From Calliopum simillimum (taxonomy: Eukaryota > Arthropoda > Insecta > Diptera > Lauxaniidae), in the NCBI GenBank assembly GCA_951812925.1, contig OX638368.1:558001-622000 (forward strand): a DNA stretch of 64,000 nucleotides. Reading direction: 5' to 3'. Numbering within the stretch: the stretch's first letter is position 1; each line of letters starts with the position of its first letter. A program made the translations under genes and the position numbers. Positions 1 to 9,807 of the stretch are shown here, one piece after another. A model generated the notes under the pieces. It did no database searches, was not told the origin of the DNA, and saw nothing but the letters and a program-made list of their open reading frames with translations.

Positions 1-1072
1 GGTTTCCGAGGCGTTTACATGTTTCAAGGAATACTCTCACTGCCTTTCGTAAATATGAGCAATCTTGCAAAAATTAAAAGGCTTTTTTTTGAATTAGTTC
101 ACTTTTTTTCAATTTTGTGAAAACTAACAAAAACGTGCATCTCTGAATTTAGTATACTGATTGTTTTGCAATTCCGTAGAATAGAGTTATGTAGATGAGG
201 ATGTAAACCAAGTTTGAATCTTATCCTCAAAGGGGCTTATGGAAAAATTCGATAAGAAATTTGGAGATTATCGTGTTTGTTTCAATCAAGTGGACATTGC
301 TGGATTTGTAATAATCAAACTGCCACACCCCCTTCGATTCCGCTGAAATTAGGTACTTGACTTCATTAGTTGATAAAACCAATAAAAATAGTGAAAAAAA
401 TAGTATTATTTTTTTGCGGAGCTCACAGAAGCTTTGCTTAAGAAGTTTAGTAATTAAAACAAAAGCTTCAATCTCCACTGGAGATTGCTGCCTTTGTTTT
501 GATTGGCAGTTTTCAACCTTAGATATATATTGGATAAAGACGTATTTGGTATTGCGAATTTCACTGATCACAAGCTTACATCAAATGAAACTAGATGGCA
601 TTCTCAGATGCATTCATGCAAAAAATGGAAATTGTCGCCCTTGCTTCTATACCCCTCATATTGTCGCGAGCGCACTTTTTGTAATTTTAGCTCGTATAAG
701 AGAAGATTATATAGTCTGGTGGTGGTGTATAGTAATATTATTTGCAGACGATCCAAAAACAATAAAAAAAGACATCAGAACTTTGAAAAGACACTCAATG
801 TCACTTGCAATTTTTTGCAGTCTGCTATGATAAATCAAAAAACTGAGGATCATTTGGGCACAACATTAAATAAATAGTAAAGGTTAAAGTGAAAGTGCAT
901 TTTTTGAGATTAATCTCAAAAAAAAAAAAAAAATTGTTGCCTATGCTTCGGCTGCTTAAAAGAAATGCGGTTTGTGTCTTCAATAAAATCGCCAACCGAC
1001 TGTTGGGAAGTCACCGTTGGTTTTTTTTTCACTCGCTTTTTCCTTTTGTACGAAGCGAAGAGATATATAAAC
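1..1072. other. Left flank, no gene seen
   Basis: I see no convincing exon here. Open frames of 114-157 codons exist on both strands near 230-880, but they overlap each other, have low-complexity composition and match no family I know. The sequence is AT-rich with homopolymer runs. It may be the eroded body of the hAT element whose transposase end lies at 1262-1456, but nothing in the translation shows that. Confidence 0.5.
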
Positions 1073-1680
1073 AGTGCTGCCAACTTGGTGCTTTTCGCAC
1101 TAGATCTAGTGCTTTTTTGGGATTATTACCGGTAAAATTTTTGGCGTAGTGAGTGCTTTTTCATTTTTAGTGTTTTTTCTATTGCTTTTTTTTCTTCTTG
1201 AAGACTTTGGTTTGCTCTTTGAATAAAGTTCATAAAATGCTGATGTGAACAGGCTTTTAATTTGAAATTAGAAAATAGTGCTACGTCCTTTTGGATCAAT
1301 AAAAAAGGCTTCAAAGATTCTTTAGGCCTAAACCCTTTTGAAGATCTAGAAAATCAAGCCCTACGTGTTTTGTCATTGCCATATTCCAATGCTGAAGTAG
1401 AAAGAGTATTAAGTTCGATTTCTGCGTTTAAATCAAAAATAAGAAACAAACTTTAATTTAATTCTGTAAATTCTTTACTCCACATTGAATATGGATTAAA
1501 ATGGAATGGTTGCTGCTGTGACACTTATGAATTACCAGATGAAACACTATTCAAAATAAATAGTCTGCAAGCATACCAAATATCAGAATATTACATAGAA
1601 ACCATGCTGTAGCCGGAGGAACCCGAAAGTAGTGAAAATAATTTAACAGATTTGTTTTAAACTTATAAACTACCAGTTCG
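1073..1680 (+). mobile_element. Degenerate hAT element fragment
   Basis: The stretch begins with CAGTGCTGCCAACTTGG, which has the CAGTG-type start common in hAT terminal repeats. About 190 bp later a transposase C-terminal dimerisation segment starts. After the stop at 1456 the sequence still reads like more hAT C-terminus in other frames (a segment like NSLLHIEYGLKW, then a Cys-rich stretch). The body between terminus and C-terminus is missing, so this is an internally deleted, dead copy. I could not find a matching right terminus, so the right end is approximate. Confidence 0.6.
1262..1456 (+). pseudogene. hAT transposase C-terminal (dimerisation) remnant
   Basis: The 64-codon frame contains DLENQALRVLSLPYSNAEVE followed by RVLSSISAFKSKIRNKL. 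This is the signature of the hAT-family C-terminal dimerisation region: a short helix, the SLPxSNAEVERxFS core, then a K-S-K-x-R-N basic stretch. A full hAT transposase has roughly 500-700 residues with an N-terminal BED zinc finger and an RNase-H-like catalytic domain; neither is visible. Sequence just after the stop resembles continuing hAT C-terminus, so the stop is probably a pseudogene mutation. The assignment to hAT is strong; the subfamily is unknown. Confidence 0.8.
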
Positions 1681-1724
1681 ACTCATCTAAAGCCAAAGAA
1701 ATGTTGATCTTAGTTTTATGTATA

Positions 1725-2640
1725 TATTAGCCGAAGCCGATTAATCGGATCTTTTTATAACTTTCGGCCAAAGCCGAAGGTTTATTCATTTCATATTTTT
1801 ATACCCTACTCTCAGGGTATATTCAGTTTGTAGCACTATAGGCTATTTAGTTTTGTTCAGGCCAAAGATAACACACCTAGTGCCGATTTTGCATTGTTCG
1901 GATAAGCCTTAACTGAAATAGATCTTGAGATTGGGTGCAAATGATCGAGAAAATCAATTTTTTGCAATATCTTTCCCCAATTTTATCCACGATTTCTTAG
2001 CTCAGAAAATTTCAAAAAAGAAAAGTTGCATAAATTGTTTTTGTACAATTTATATCCTATCTAAAGGTGTTTTCTAGACTTTTAGAAACCAATTTCTCAT
2101 GAAGGCACAACTTTTCATGGTTTGACAAGAGCAAAACTTCATACCTACCACTGGAAGACCAAAAAACTGGTTTTATCGACCTTTTATATCCGATATCACC
2201 ACTTCTCTAAAATAGAGCGGCCATTTATCAACCGACTTTGTTTTGCAAGGGCTCGAAATTTTTGTAATGAAATATGTAAATAATAAATTATGAACTCTTT
2301 AATTTTTCAATCTGGACAAATTCCTTGTATGTTATTGAGAGATACACTTATTTTAATGGGTTTTAACTCGGAAAATAGGAATTGAATAGAAAAAGTAGAG
2401 CGTTTAGGGTGATCTTATTTATCCGAAGAAGAAAAAAACAAAGTTCAGATTCGTAATTAGAGAGTCCCAATCCACTACAAACGGCTATCATTTTGTTTAA
2501 ATGTAATCAACAAGTTGCTTTATACCTGAAGTTACAAACATTCGGCTTCGGCCAAACCTTCGGCTTATTTTGCTCGAAGGCCGAATGTGAGGCCTAAGGT
2601 GTTTTTTGGCCGAAGGTTAATTAATCGGTCGGACACTAAT
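1725..2640. repeat. TTCGGCC/GGCCGAA-rich repeat debris
   Basis: Two clusters (about 1728-1785 and 2540-2635) are full of GCCGAAG and CTTCGGC motifs in both orientations and both include a variant of TTAATCGG or TTAATTAATCGG. They are roughly inverted relative to each other and about 850 bp apart. Clustered short motifs like this are typical of subterminal repeats of a DNA transposon, and the neighbouring hAT remnant makes a hAT origin plausible. The stretch between them is AT-rich with no coding signal. A short TACCCTACTCTCAGGGTA sequence near 1803 resembles the end of the 6787-7681 repeat. Confidence 0.4.
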
Positions 2641-2792
2641 TATATGTGTCGTTAATTATCAAAACTGCTTAAGTCCCTCTCAGATTTTTAGGCAAAATGG
2701 AATAAATTTCATTGAATTGTATTTAATTTATTTTATTTGGCCCACATATCAGAGAGGGACTTAGGCAGTTTTGATATTTAACTACACATATA
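2641..2792. mobile_element. Small hairpin MITE, 152 bp
   Basis: About 43 bp at 2641-2684 are nearly the exact inverted complement of 2749-2792; both ends read TATATGTGT. The arms include AAAACTGCTTAAGTCCCTCT and its mirror. The 64 bp loop is AT-rich. Size, near-complete terminal inverted repeats and lack of coding capacity fit a miniature inverted-repeat element. Confidence 0.65.
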
Positions 2793-2982
2793 CACGTATA
2801 TAATAAGTATTTATTGAAAAGTCTTTTTATAGAAAAATTGTTTCGTAATTAAAATGGATTTATTAAAAATTATTAAACTTGTCTGTACACGTATGAAACT
2901 TTTTTGTTATTTAAAATTTTTTTTTTTTGCAAAATAGAATTAAGTGCTGTTTTTGGGAAAAACGGGTTTTTTTGCCGGATTT

Positions 2983-3196
2983 GGAGCAATTTTTCTTCGG
3001 TTTATATTAGCCATAGACGGTAACGAATTTAGAAGTTGAACAGCAGCGTAATTCAACAAAAAATCTATTTATATCCCTTCGCTTCCAAATGAGGAGAGAT
3101 GTAGACAGATTTTTTGGTTGAATTACGCTGCCGTTTAACTTCTAAATTCGTCATAGCTACCGTCTATGGCTAATACAAACTCCAAAAAATTGCTCC
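2983..3196. mobile_element. Hairpin MITE, about 214 bp
   Basis: The left arm (GGAGCAATTTTT, then TTAGCCATAGACGGTA, then ATTTAGAAGTTGAACAGCAG) is mirrored on the right (GGTTGAATTACGCTG, TACCGTCTATGGCTAA, AAAAAATTGCTCC). The arms are about 85-90 bp with a short loop around 3067-3103. There is no coding potential. Probably an independent insertion next to the hairpin at 2641. Confidence 0.65.
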
Positions 3197-3757
3197 AGTG
3201 CTGATTTGTGTCTCTTGGTTATATATCTCTTCGTATCCCGTTTAAACTTCGTCACACTATGAACTGATCGACAAGTTACAAGTGTTGTTAACTCCTTTGG
3301 TCTTTGATAGTGTTTACGCTTTTTGCAATTTGGGTAGAAATGTAGGTACTTATTAGGCTGTGTTTAAGACGACAGTTTTCTGTATTTAATTAAGCACTTT
3401 CTGAGTAACGTGTAGGAAAGCAACCACTAAAGTGCTTAATTTAGCACACATAATTTTGCATTTTTAATTATTAAGCACAAAGTAGAATGTTGATATTGCG
3501 ATCCTGCACTGAATAGCAGCTGTGTTTAAAAGGATTTTAACATTGTCTCAGCAAGCGGAGGGAAGTGGTGCGGAAACGAAAAACAGAAAGAAAGTAAAAC
3601 AAAATAAGGAGATAGCACACAAACTCGTTTTAGAAAAACAGTGATAACTTCGTATAAGCACGCTGTAGTCTAAAGCACAGCTAATATAATTATCCATTTT
3701 TTTTACAGTTTTTTTCAATAAATCCAGCGACCAAATCAATATTTCGGCATTTTTTTC
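3197..3757. other. Intergenic, no feature recognised
   Basis: AT-rich sequence without a convincing exon, RNA gene or repeat boundary. Confidence 0.5.
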
Positions 3758-3983
3758 TAAAAAATCACGCGACAATTTTTTAAACTTTATTTTGCGCTTT
3801 GATTTGCACACGCCAGGTGGCAAAAAATAAAAATTTCAAAGTAGAAGAATATAACTTCCATTGCTTAGAAAAAACATGGTTTACAAAAAAATACCAATAT
3901 TTCCCATATAAAGCGCAAGAATATTGACAAAATGGCGGCCATGCGTTAAAAAATCTTAAAAATATATTTTCCAAAAAATTTTC
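3758..3983 (+). repeat. Diverged fragment of the 54.4-56.5 kb palindrome family
   Basis: This stretch aligns by eye to 55273-55520 on the same strand: both carry a TCACGYGACAATTTTTT block, then a CACnCAnTAGGTGGC-like block, TATAACTTCCATT, and a block ending AAAATGGCGGCCAT or AAATGGCGGCTAT followed by a similar AAAAATCTTAAAAAT stretch. It shows that the palindrome's arm sequence is dispersed. Confidence 0.6.
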
Positions 3984-4439
3984 TTTTTTTAAATACTTTT
4001 TATGGAAATCTGAAAAGCGAATGTTTTTCATTCATAAATGACGCCAAAAAAAAAAAAAAACAGAAGTATGTACTTTTAAAATCTAGCTAGTTCGCTCTGC
4101 AGAACTAGCAATATTTGGTTCGAAATTTGTTTGTTTCATATTAGTTCTATTTTTCTGCTTTGATTAAATGGAATGATTCAACATGTACTTTACTACTATT
4201 GTCGGTAGCCAACTTTTGGTCATTCATCTAATGTTGGATACAATTTTTCCGTGACGTTTGTGTTGGTAACAAAGCCTGTCCACTTAAAAAAAATTCTTCT
4301 CAAAGTTCAGTCTATATTGATTCCAAATTTCATGAATATCAGTTTACTGACGTGTAGCATGATGCCACTTATATCCTCAGGGTATTAAGCGGTTATTAAA
4401 AAAACCAAAAAAGGCTAACATACTAACAGGAATAGGCAC

Positions 4440-6095
4440 TCTACGACAGCGCAAAAAGATTGCAACGACGACAATGCAGAATTGAAGTCCAAAAATATCA
4501 AAAATTTTTTAAATACATAGTTTGAAGAAATCGGAGAAAGTCCAAAAGTATCAAAAATCATCTATGTAAAATATCCGCAAAATTCCAAAAGTATCGAAAA
4601 ACATCCAAAATATCGGTAAGAGCGCAAAAGCATCGAAAAACATCCAAAATATTGGTAAAAGTCCAAAATTATGGAAAACCAAAAAAATAAAGTACTAAAA
4701 AATTTTCAAAATTTGGGCAAAAGTTCGAAAAACATCCAAAATATCGGTAAAACGTCAAAAAAATCGAAAAACATCTGAAATTATGGTAAAAGCAAAAAAA
4801 TATCGGTAAAAACACTAAAATATGGAGAAAAATCAATAAAATCGGTAAAAGTCCAAAAGTATCGAGACAAATTCGAAGCATCGATTAAAGTCCAAACGTA
4901 TCGAAAACATCCAAAGTACCGGTGAAAGTTCAACAGTGTCGAAAAACATCTAAAATATCTGTGAAAGTCCAAAAGTCGAAAAACATTCAGAATATCGGCA
5001 AAAGTCGAAAAGTTTCGGAAAGTATCCAAAATATCAGTAAAAGTATCGAAAATCAGCGATAATATCGCTAAAAGTCCAAAAGTATCGAAAAACTTCCATA
5101 ATATCGGTAATAGTCAAAAATTCAAATTATCGGTAAAAGTCTAAAAGTATTGAAAAACATCAATAAAATCGGAAAAAGTCCAAAAGTATCGAGATACATA
5201 CGAAGCATCGATAAAAGTCCAAACGTATCGAAAACATCCGAAATACCGGTGAAAGTTCAATAGTGTCCAAAAACATCTAAAATATCGGTGAAAGTTCAAA
5301 AGCATCGAAAAACATCCAAAATCTATATATTAATACGCAAGCCAAAAACTTGTCCATCTTATTTTACTATGTAGGAATGTAGTACGACTTTAAATTATGC
5401 ACCATTAGAAAGGTATGTGTGTATAGATGTGCACAAAGTTAAAATTATGTTAATATTTTGACTTAAAGCCAGGTAAAATTAAATACGAATTTTTCAATAT
5501 TGACAACAACAACATACATGATCACACAGAGACAGAATGAGGATAACACACAAAGAGAAAGACAAAAAGCGCAGCACTGACTTTATGTTTTTAGTTTTGT
5601 TTATATTTTGCTTCCGATTTACCAGGACTGATAAAAGAGCTTTTCTATTTCGTATCAAAAAGCAAAAAAAGTACTAAAAGTGTCCAAAAAGTACCAAAAT
5701 ATTTAATACATTTGTGGTCGAATTTTGACCACTGGGCGATACTAGTATCTTTAAAAGTCTAACAGTATCCAAAAACATCTAACACATAACTGTCGTTAAA
5801 AGTCGGAGAGTAATGAGAACATCCAAAATATCGGTAAAAGTTCGCAAAACATCTAAAATATCGGTTAAAAACCAAAACTATCGTAAAACATCCAAATATT
5901 TGGTAATAGTCTAAAAGTGCGGGAATACATTAAAAATATCGGTAAAAGTCAAAAGGTATTGAAAGACTTCCAAGATATCGGTAAAAGTCCAAAAGTATCA
6001 AAAAAATCCAAAATATCAGTAAAAGTCTAAAAGTATCGAAAATCATCGAAAATATCGGTAAAATTCCAAAAGTATTGAAAACATCCTTAGCACTC
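4440..6095 (+). repeat. Minisatellite, about 39 bp units, split by an insertion
   Basis: Roughly thirty degenerate copies of a unit like TCCAAAAGTATCGAAAAACA plus TCCAAAATATCGGTAAAAG fill 4500-5324 and 5755-6090. A longer pattern repeats too: the block starting TCGAGAC at 4862 recurs at 5189 as TCGAGAT with the same following variants (CATCGAT, GTATCGAAAACATCC, ACCGGTGAAAGTT), giving a 327 bp higher-order period. Long reading frames on the minus strand here are by-products of the repeat. The array is interrupted at about 5325-5750. Confidence 0.85.
5325..5570 (+). mobile_element. Helitron-like element, copy 1
   Basis: Begins at CTATATATTAATACGC, a start known to me from insect Helitrons. It continues with an ACTTGTCC block, a CATTAGAAAGG block, GTGCACAAAGTTAAAATTAT and a TTGACAACAACAA block. 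The same ordered blocks occur at 27805-28015 (same strand) and 37855-38095 (opposite strand). It lies inside the minisatellite, so it arrived after the array formed. The right boundary is uncertain: other sequence to about 5750 before the array resumes could belong to the same insertion. Confidence 0.55.
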
Positions 6096-6099
6096 GTCC

Positions 6100-6420
6100 T
6101 ATTTCCACGCCAAATTTTACAAAAATCGATGCAGTAGCCTAGCCGTGAGCGTTTTTTCTATTAAGTTGCGTGGTACCGCCCACTGAAAAACATAATAGTC
6201 ATCTCACCATTCCTTAAAGCTAACCCAATCTGCATACAAAATTTCGAAAAAATTGATGCAGTGGCTTAGCCATGACAGCGTTTCTTCTTTTTAGGGGCGT
6301 GGCATCGCCCACTTAAAAAAAGTATAATCCTATGCACTGCTCTTCCTTACAATCTTTCAAACAAAAAAAAAAAAATCAAGCAAATTGGTTGAGATTTAGG
6401 TATAGAAACAGGGACTGAAT
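6100..6420 (+). repeat. Two diverged units with a GGGCGTGGC..CGCCCAC motif
   Basis: GCGTGGTACCGCCCAC near 6170 and GCGTGGCATCGCCCAC near 6298 lie about 128 bp apart, each preceded by a TGATGCAGTnGCnTAGCC-like block and followed by A-rich sequence. The motif recurs in the arms of the 9.8-13.0 kb palindrome, so these look like degenerate tandem units of that family. Confidence 0.5.
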
Positions 6421-6649
6421 CGATTCCGTTTGCCTATTTTGGAATCATCCCTACACAAGTGAAAAGCACTGATGTTGATGTTTTTAAATGTTGTTTTTTG
6501 TTTGGAAATAGTTGTTTTGCATTTACTTTTATGATGAAAATAACCAATTATTAACAGAGATATGGCTAATTATCAAACTAAAGACTATAATATTTTGTAC
6601 CAGACATACCAAATATCTGAAAACTCCAAAAAAAATATTATTATATTAG

Positions 6650-8822
6650 GGGCTGTTTATAAACTCCGTGACGCTAAAATTCGCCAAAATGAATTCAAAA
6701 AAAAGTTCTACTGTAAAAATTGTTTTTTGTCGGTTAAGTTTTTTTGGCGGTTAAGGCTCGATATAGTTGCGCTAGTTTTGTCATTATACCCTACCCCCAG
6801 GGTATATTCACTTTGTCCTTCCGTTTTTAACGCCGAGAAGGAGGCGTGTCAGATATAGAAAAGTACATATATTCTTGATCAGCGTCACCTCCTGAGTCGA
6901 AATAGCCATGTCCGGCTGGCTGGCTGTGTGTTGAAATACACTTTTTGGAAAAACTGAGCAAGATAATTCAATGAAATTTAATACACTAACTTCGTCGTCA
7001 AAGATAGCTCGGGGGATTGAAAATGAGCGAAATCGGTCTAAGGACACGCCCACCGCCCATACAAAAAATATATTCAAAATACAATTTTAGGAGTACTTTT
7101 CACGACAATGCAACCAAAATACGCATAAATACTAAGAATTGTAAGCGCAAGCTCAGAAAAAAAACTGAGCAAATTTGGACAAGAGGGCGTGGCACCTCCC
7201 ATATAAGCAAAAGCTTCAAAACGGTATACTGAAAGCGGTTTTTGAGATATTCGAACCAAATATGACTCAGACACTAAGAGTTATAAATGAAAGCTCTGAA
7301 CAAAAATTGGGTGAAATCGAACTAGGGGGCGTGGCACCTCCCATATAAGCAAAAGTTTCAAAATACTATACTGAAAGAGTTTTTTGAGATAATCCAACCA
7401 AACTTCACTGAAATACTAAAGACTATAAATGCACTCCCTAAGCTTAAACTACACGAACTCGGACAAGAGGGCGTGGCACCTCCTACATAAGCAAAAGCTT
7501 CAAAACGCTATACTGAAAACGTTTTTTATTTAGACACTAAAAACTATAAATCCAAGCTCTGGACGAAAACTGGGTGAACTCGGACAAGAAAGCGTAGCAC
7601 CTCACATATGAGCAAAATTTTAAAAATAATGCAGTGTAGGGTATTTAATGTTTGGCCAGGCCAAATTTTACACCGTAACTAGTTTTTTTTTTTTTGTTAA
7701 TCATTATTTTTGTATGCAAAAATTACAAAATTAATATTTTTAGCAGGTAATCAATCATTAAAGTTAGTTTTTATTTCCGCACTTTAATTCAACCTAATTG
7801 ATTAAGCCTCTAATCCGATTAAATTGATGGGGTTGCATCAAGTTGAACTATACTGTGGAAGAGTACGAGGAATGTAGACGAAGCAGTTAAAAATTAAATC
7901 TAGAAAAGACCTTTCAGTGGTACCGTAATTTAAGAAAACGGCCGAAAGTTAAGAAAAAATCCTTGAAGACCCAATTTCGACCAAATTAATACAGTTGCAT
8001 CAAATTAAATTTTACTGTAGAAGAGTACACGGAATGTAAATGTAGCAGTTAAAAATCATATTTAAAAAAGTCCTTTCAGTTGCACCGAAATTTAAGAAAA
8101 CGTCACGCGGAACTCGTGTAGCGTTCTTATTTTTAGGCCTCGTTTTCAATTATATTAAATAGAGTTCCATGAATTTAAACTTAACTGTGAAAAAGCTCAC
8201 AAAATTAAGTCAAGAATACTGTTTACAAATATGTCATTCGTTTAGCCAAACTTACAAATTTATGCTGAATGACCCTTTAAACCAATTTCTTCCACAAAAT
8301 TTAAAGTTTACTTTTTTTTAAATTTCTCAAAACTGTGGCAAACTCAGTGCTTTTACACGTATACAAATTTAGAGAATTGAAATGATTGAGTTACATTAAA
8401 CACAACTTCAAATTTCTCTTCATATACACTATTTAATTTGTACATGTTACACATTTATTTCTATAATCAGGCCAAACACTGAATACACTATAGATTCGAC
8501 AATCGTAAGAACTATTTAAGTACTATTATTGAATTTAAAAGATTTGATTGTTAATTCGAAGCTCGTAGGGTCAAAACGGCCTTTAAAATCCAATAACGAT
8601 ACTTCTCTGACAACCAAATCGTAAAAAATTCAGAAAATTAGATGTTATTCTACCTTTGAATAACTTAAATTTAATTTTAAATTTTTTTCTTCTGAAAAAT
8701 AGGTTATTTTAAACGCCATCCCGTGACGCTTGCTCAAACCTCCCCCTCCCCCCTGTGAGAAAAAGTGACGCTTGCTCGAACCCCCTTCCCCCCTAGGAGC
8801 GTCACGGAGTTTATGGACAGCC
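6650..8822 (+). mobile_element. DNA element A with GGGCTG termini
   Basis: The left end reads GGGCTGTTTATAAACTCCGT and the right end is the inverse of GGGCTGTCCATAAACTCC, followed inward by C/G-rich runs. An inverted second copy lies at 13051-15049. Inside A, 6787-7681 is a separate repeat and 6690-6763 is part of a MITE, leaving about 1.2 kb that matches copy B in inverse orientation (7690-8822 against 13051-14110). No transposase frame is visible, so it is non-autonomous. I recognise this terminus type from other insects but cannot name the superfamily. Confidence 0.7.
6787..7681 (+). repeat. 0.9 kb dispersed repeat with 142 bp internal tandem units
   Basis: It starts TACCCTACCCCCAGGGTATA, passes a conserved block around TCACCTCCTGAGTCG and ATAGCCATGTCC (near 6885-6910), and ends GCCAGGCCAAATTTTACACC. 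In the middle, GCGTGGCACCTCC recurs at 7187, 7329 and 7471 (142 bp period), with a fourth, weaker unit at 7592. An inverted copy lies at 33421-34326 and a more diverged one at about 21121-21500. It sits inside element A, and copy B lacks it, so it is a later insertion or replacement. The ATAGCCATGTCC block is familiar from dispersed repeats of many flies; I cannot assign a class. Confidence 0.75.
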
Positions 8823-8831
8823 TTACTAATA

Positions 8832-9807
8832 AAGTATGTGCCTAAATTTTGACCCAAAGTTCAATGTGAATTGCGTAAAACGTAAACACTAACAATGACC
8901 AAAAGAGTTGACAACACTTGTCAGTTGTCAGTCAGTTTAGAAAGTGCCGATGGATAAACTCGAGTAATGTGTCGGTTCTGCGCGTTAAATTAAATCGAAA
9001 TCGTTAATCAAAACATTTCGTATTGATATGCAGAAAAGTGCCGCGAGTGAATTCTTTTGTTAAATTTTAAATAAAATCAAAACAGAAAGTTAAATTTCAT
9101 ATTTTATAAAGAAGAAGAGTGAAAAAAAAAAAACCGCTTGCGAAAAAGAATTGCGCAGTAAATCCGAAGTAACAACGTAATAACGATGCACCTCAGTTAT
9201 GCTGGAATTAGTCAAGAAGTAGCGTTTCGTAATGTGACGTCACGGTTGCTTGTCAACGTAGCATCGATTTGTGAAAACGGTAGGCAATGTTCGAAATGTC
9301 ACCTTACAACTTAAAAATTACTTGAAAAATTCCAGTTTTTGTAAACAAGCATCCATTGTCGTACTTTTTTTAATTAATTTGTTCAAAAAATTCCATTTAT
9401 AACATCCAAATTTAATTTATTTTATCTAACAACGTAGCGCGACGTTTAAAAATCTAATTTCAACAGGTCCCGACGTTTCGTACCGCTACTTTACGATTTC
9501 ACTAATCACTTACACGCTTCTGCCATTTGATAGATTTTGACAGACGTCACGTTACGAAACGCTACTTCTTGGCTAATTCCACTATTACTTTCCAAGCGTC
9601 GGTAAGTAAATTGGAGTTGTTTCTAAACTGTTTTAGTTCGTGCACTTCATATATTGAAATTATGCAGCCTATGTGTAGGCAACAATTATTTTTTACTCAA
9701 CTTATTTTCTGTACAAACTCTTTTACAAACTGTGATCTCATCAGTCAATCATTGATTGTGTGTTTGTTCTGCACTTTAAGCAAAACTGTAGCCTTTCTAT
9801 GTAGTCT
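8832..9807. other. Single-copy spacer between element A and the palindrome
   Basis: About 980 bp with no counterpart on the other side of the palindrome, where only 14 bp separate palindrome and element B. It contains a small inverted-repeat element (9197-9588). A weak 97-codon frame at 9527-9820 overlaps that element and is not credible as a gene. Confidence 0.6.
9197..9588. mobile_element. Inverted-repeat MITE, about 390 bp
   Basis: Left GGAATTAGTCAAGAAGTAGC, then GTTTCGTAATGTGACGTCAC, is mirrored at 9541-9588 (TGGCTAATTCC, GAAACGCTACTTCTT, GACGTCACGTTAC). The terminal repeat is about 45 bp, and shorter inverted blocks continue inside. No coding potential and no clear target duplication. 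Confidence 0.65.

Noticed and set aside
357..877. Two plus-strand frames of 124-157 codons as hAT transposase body
   Set aside because: No BED finger or RNase-H-like motif; frames overlap each other and a minus-strand frame.
4669..5029. Overlapping 70- and 82-codon minus-strand frames with repetitive Phe/Arg/Asp
   Set aside because: By-products of the minisatellite.
4440..6095. Regular short repeats resembling a CRISPR array
   Set aside because: Units are contiguous and degenerate, with no unique spacers, in a eukaryotic context. It is a minisatellite.
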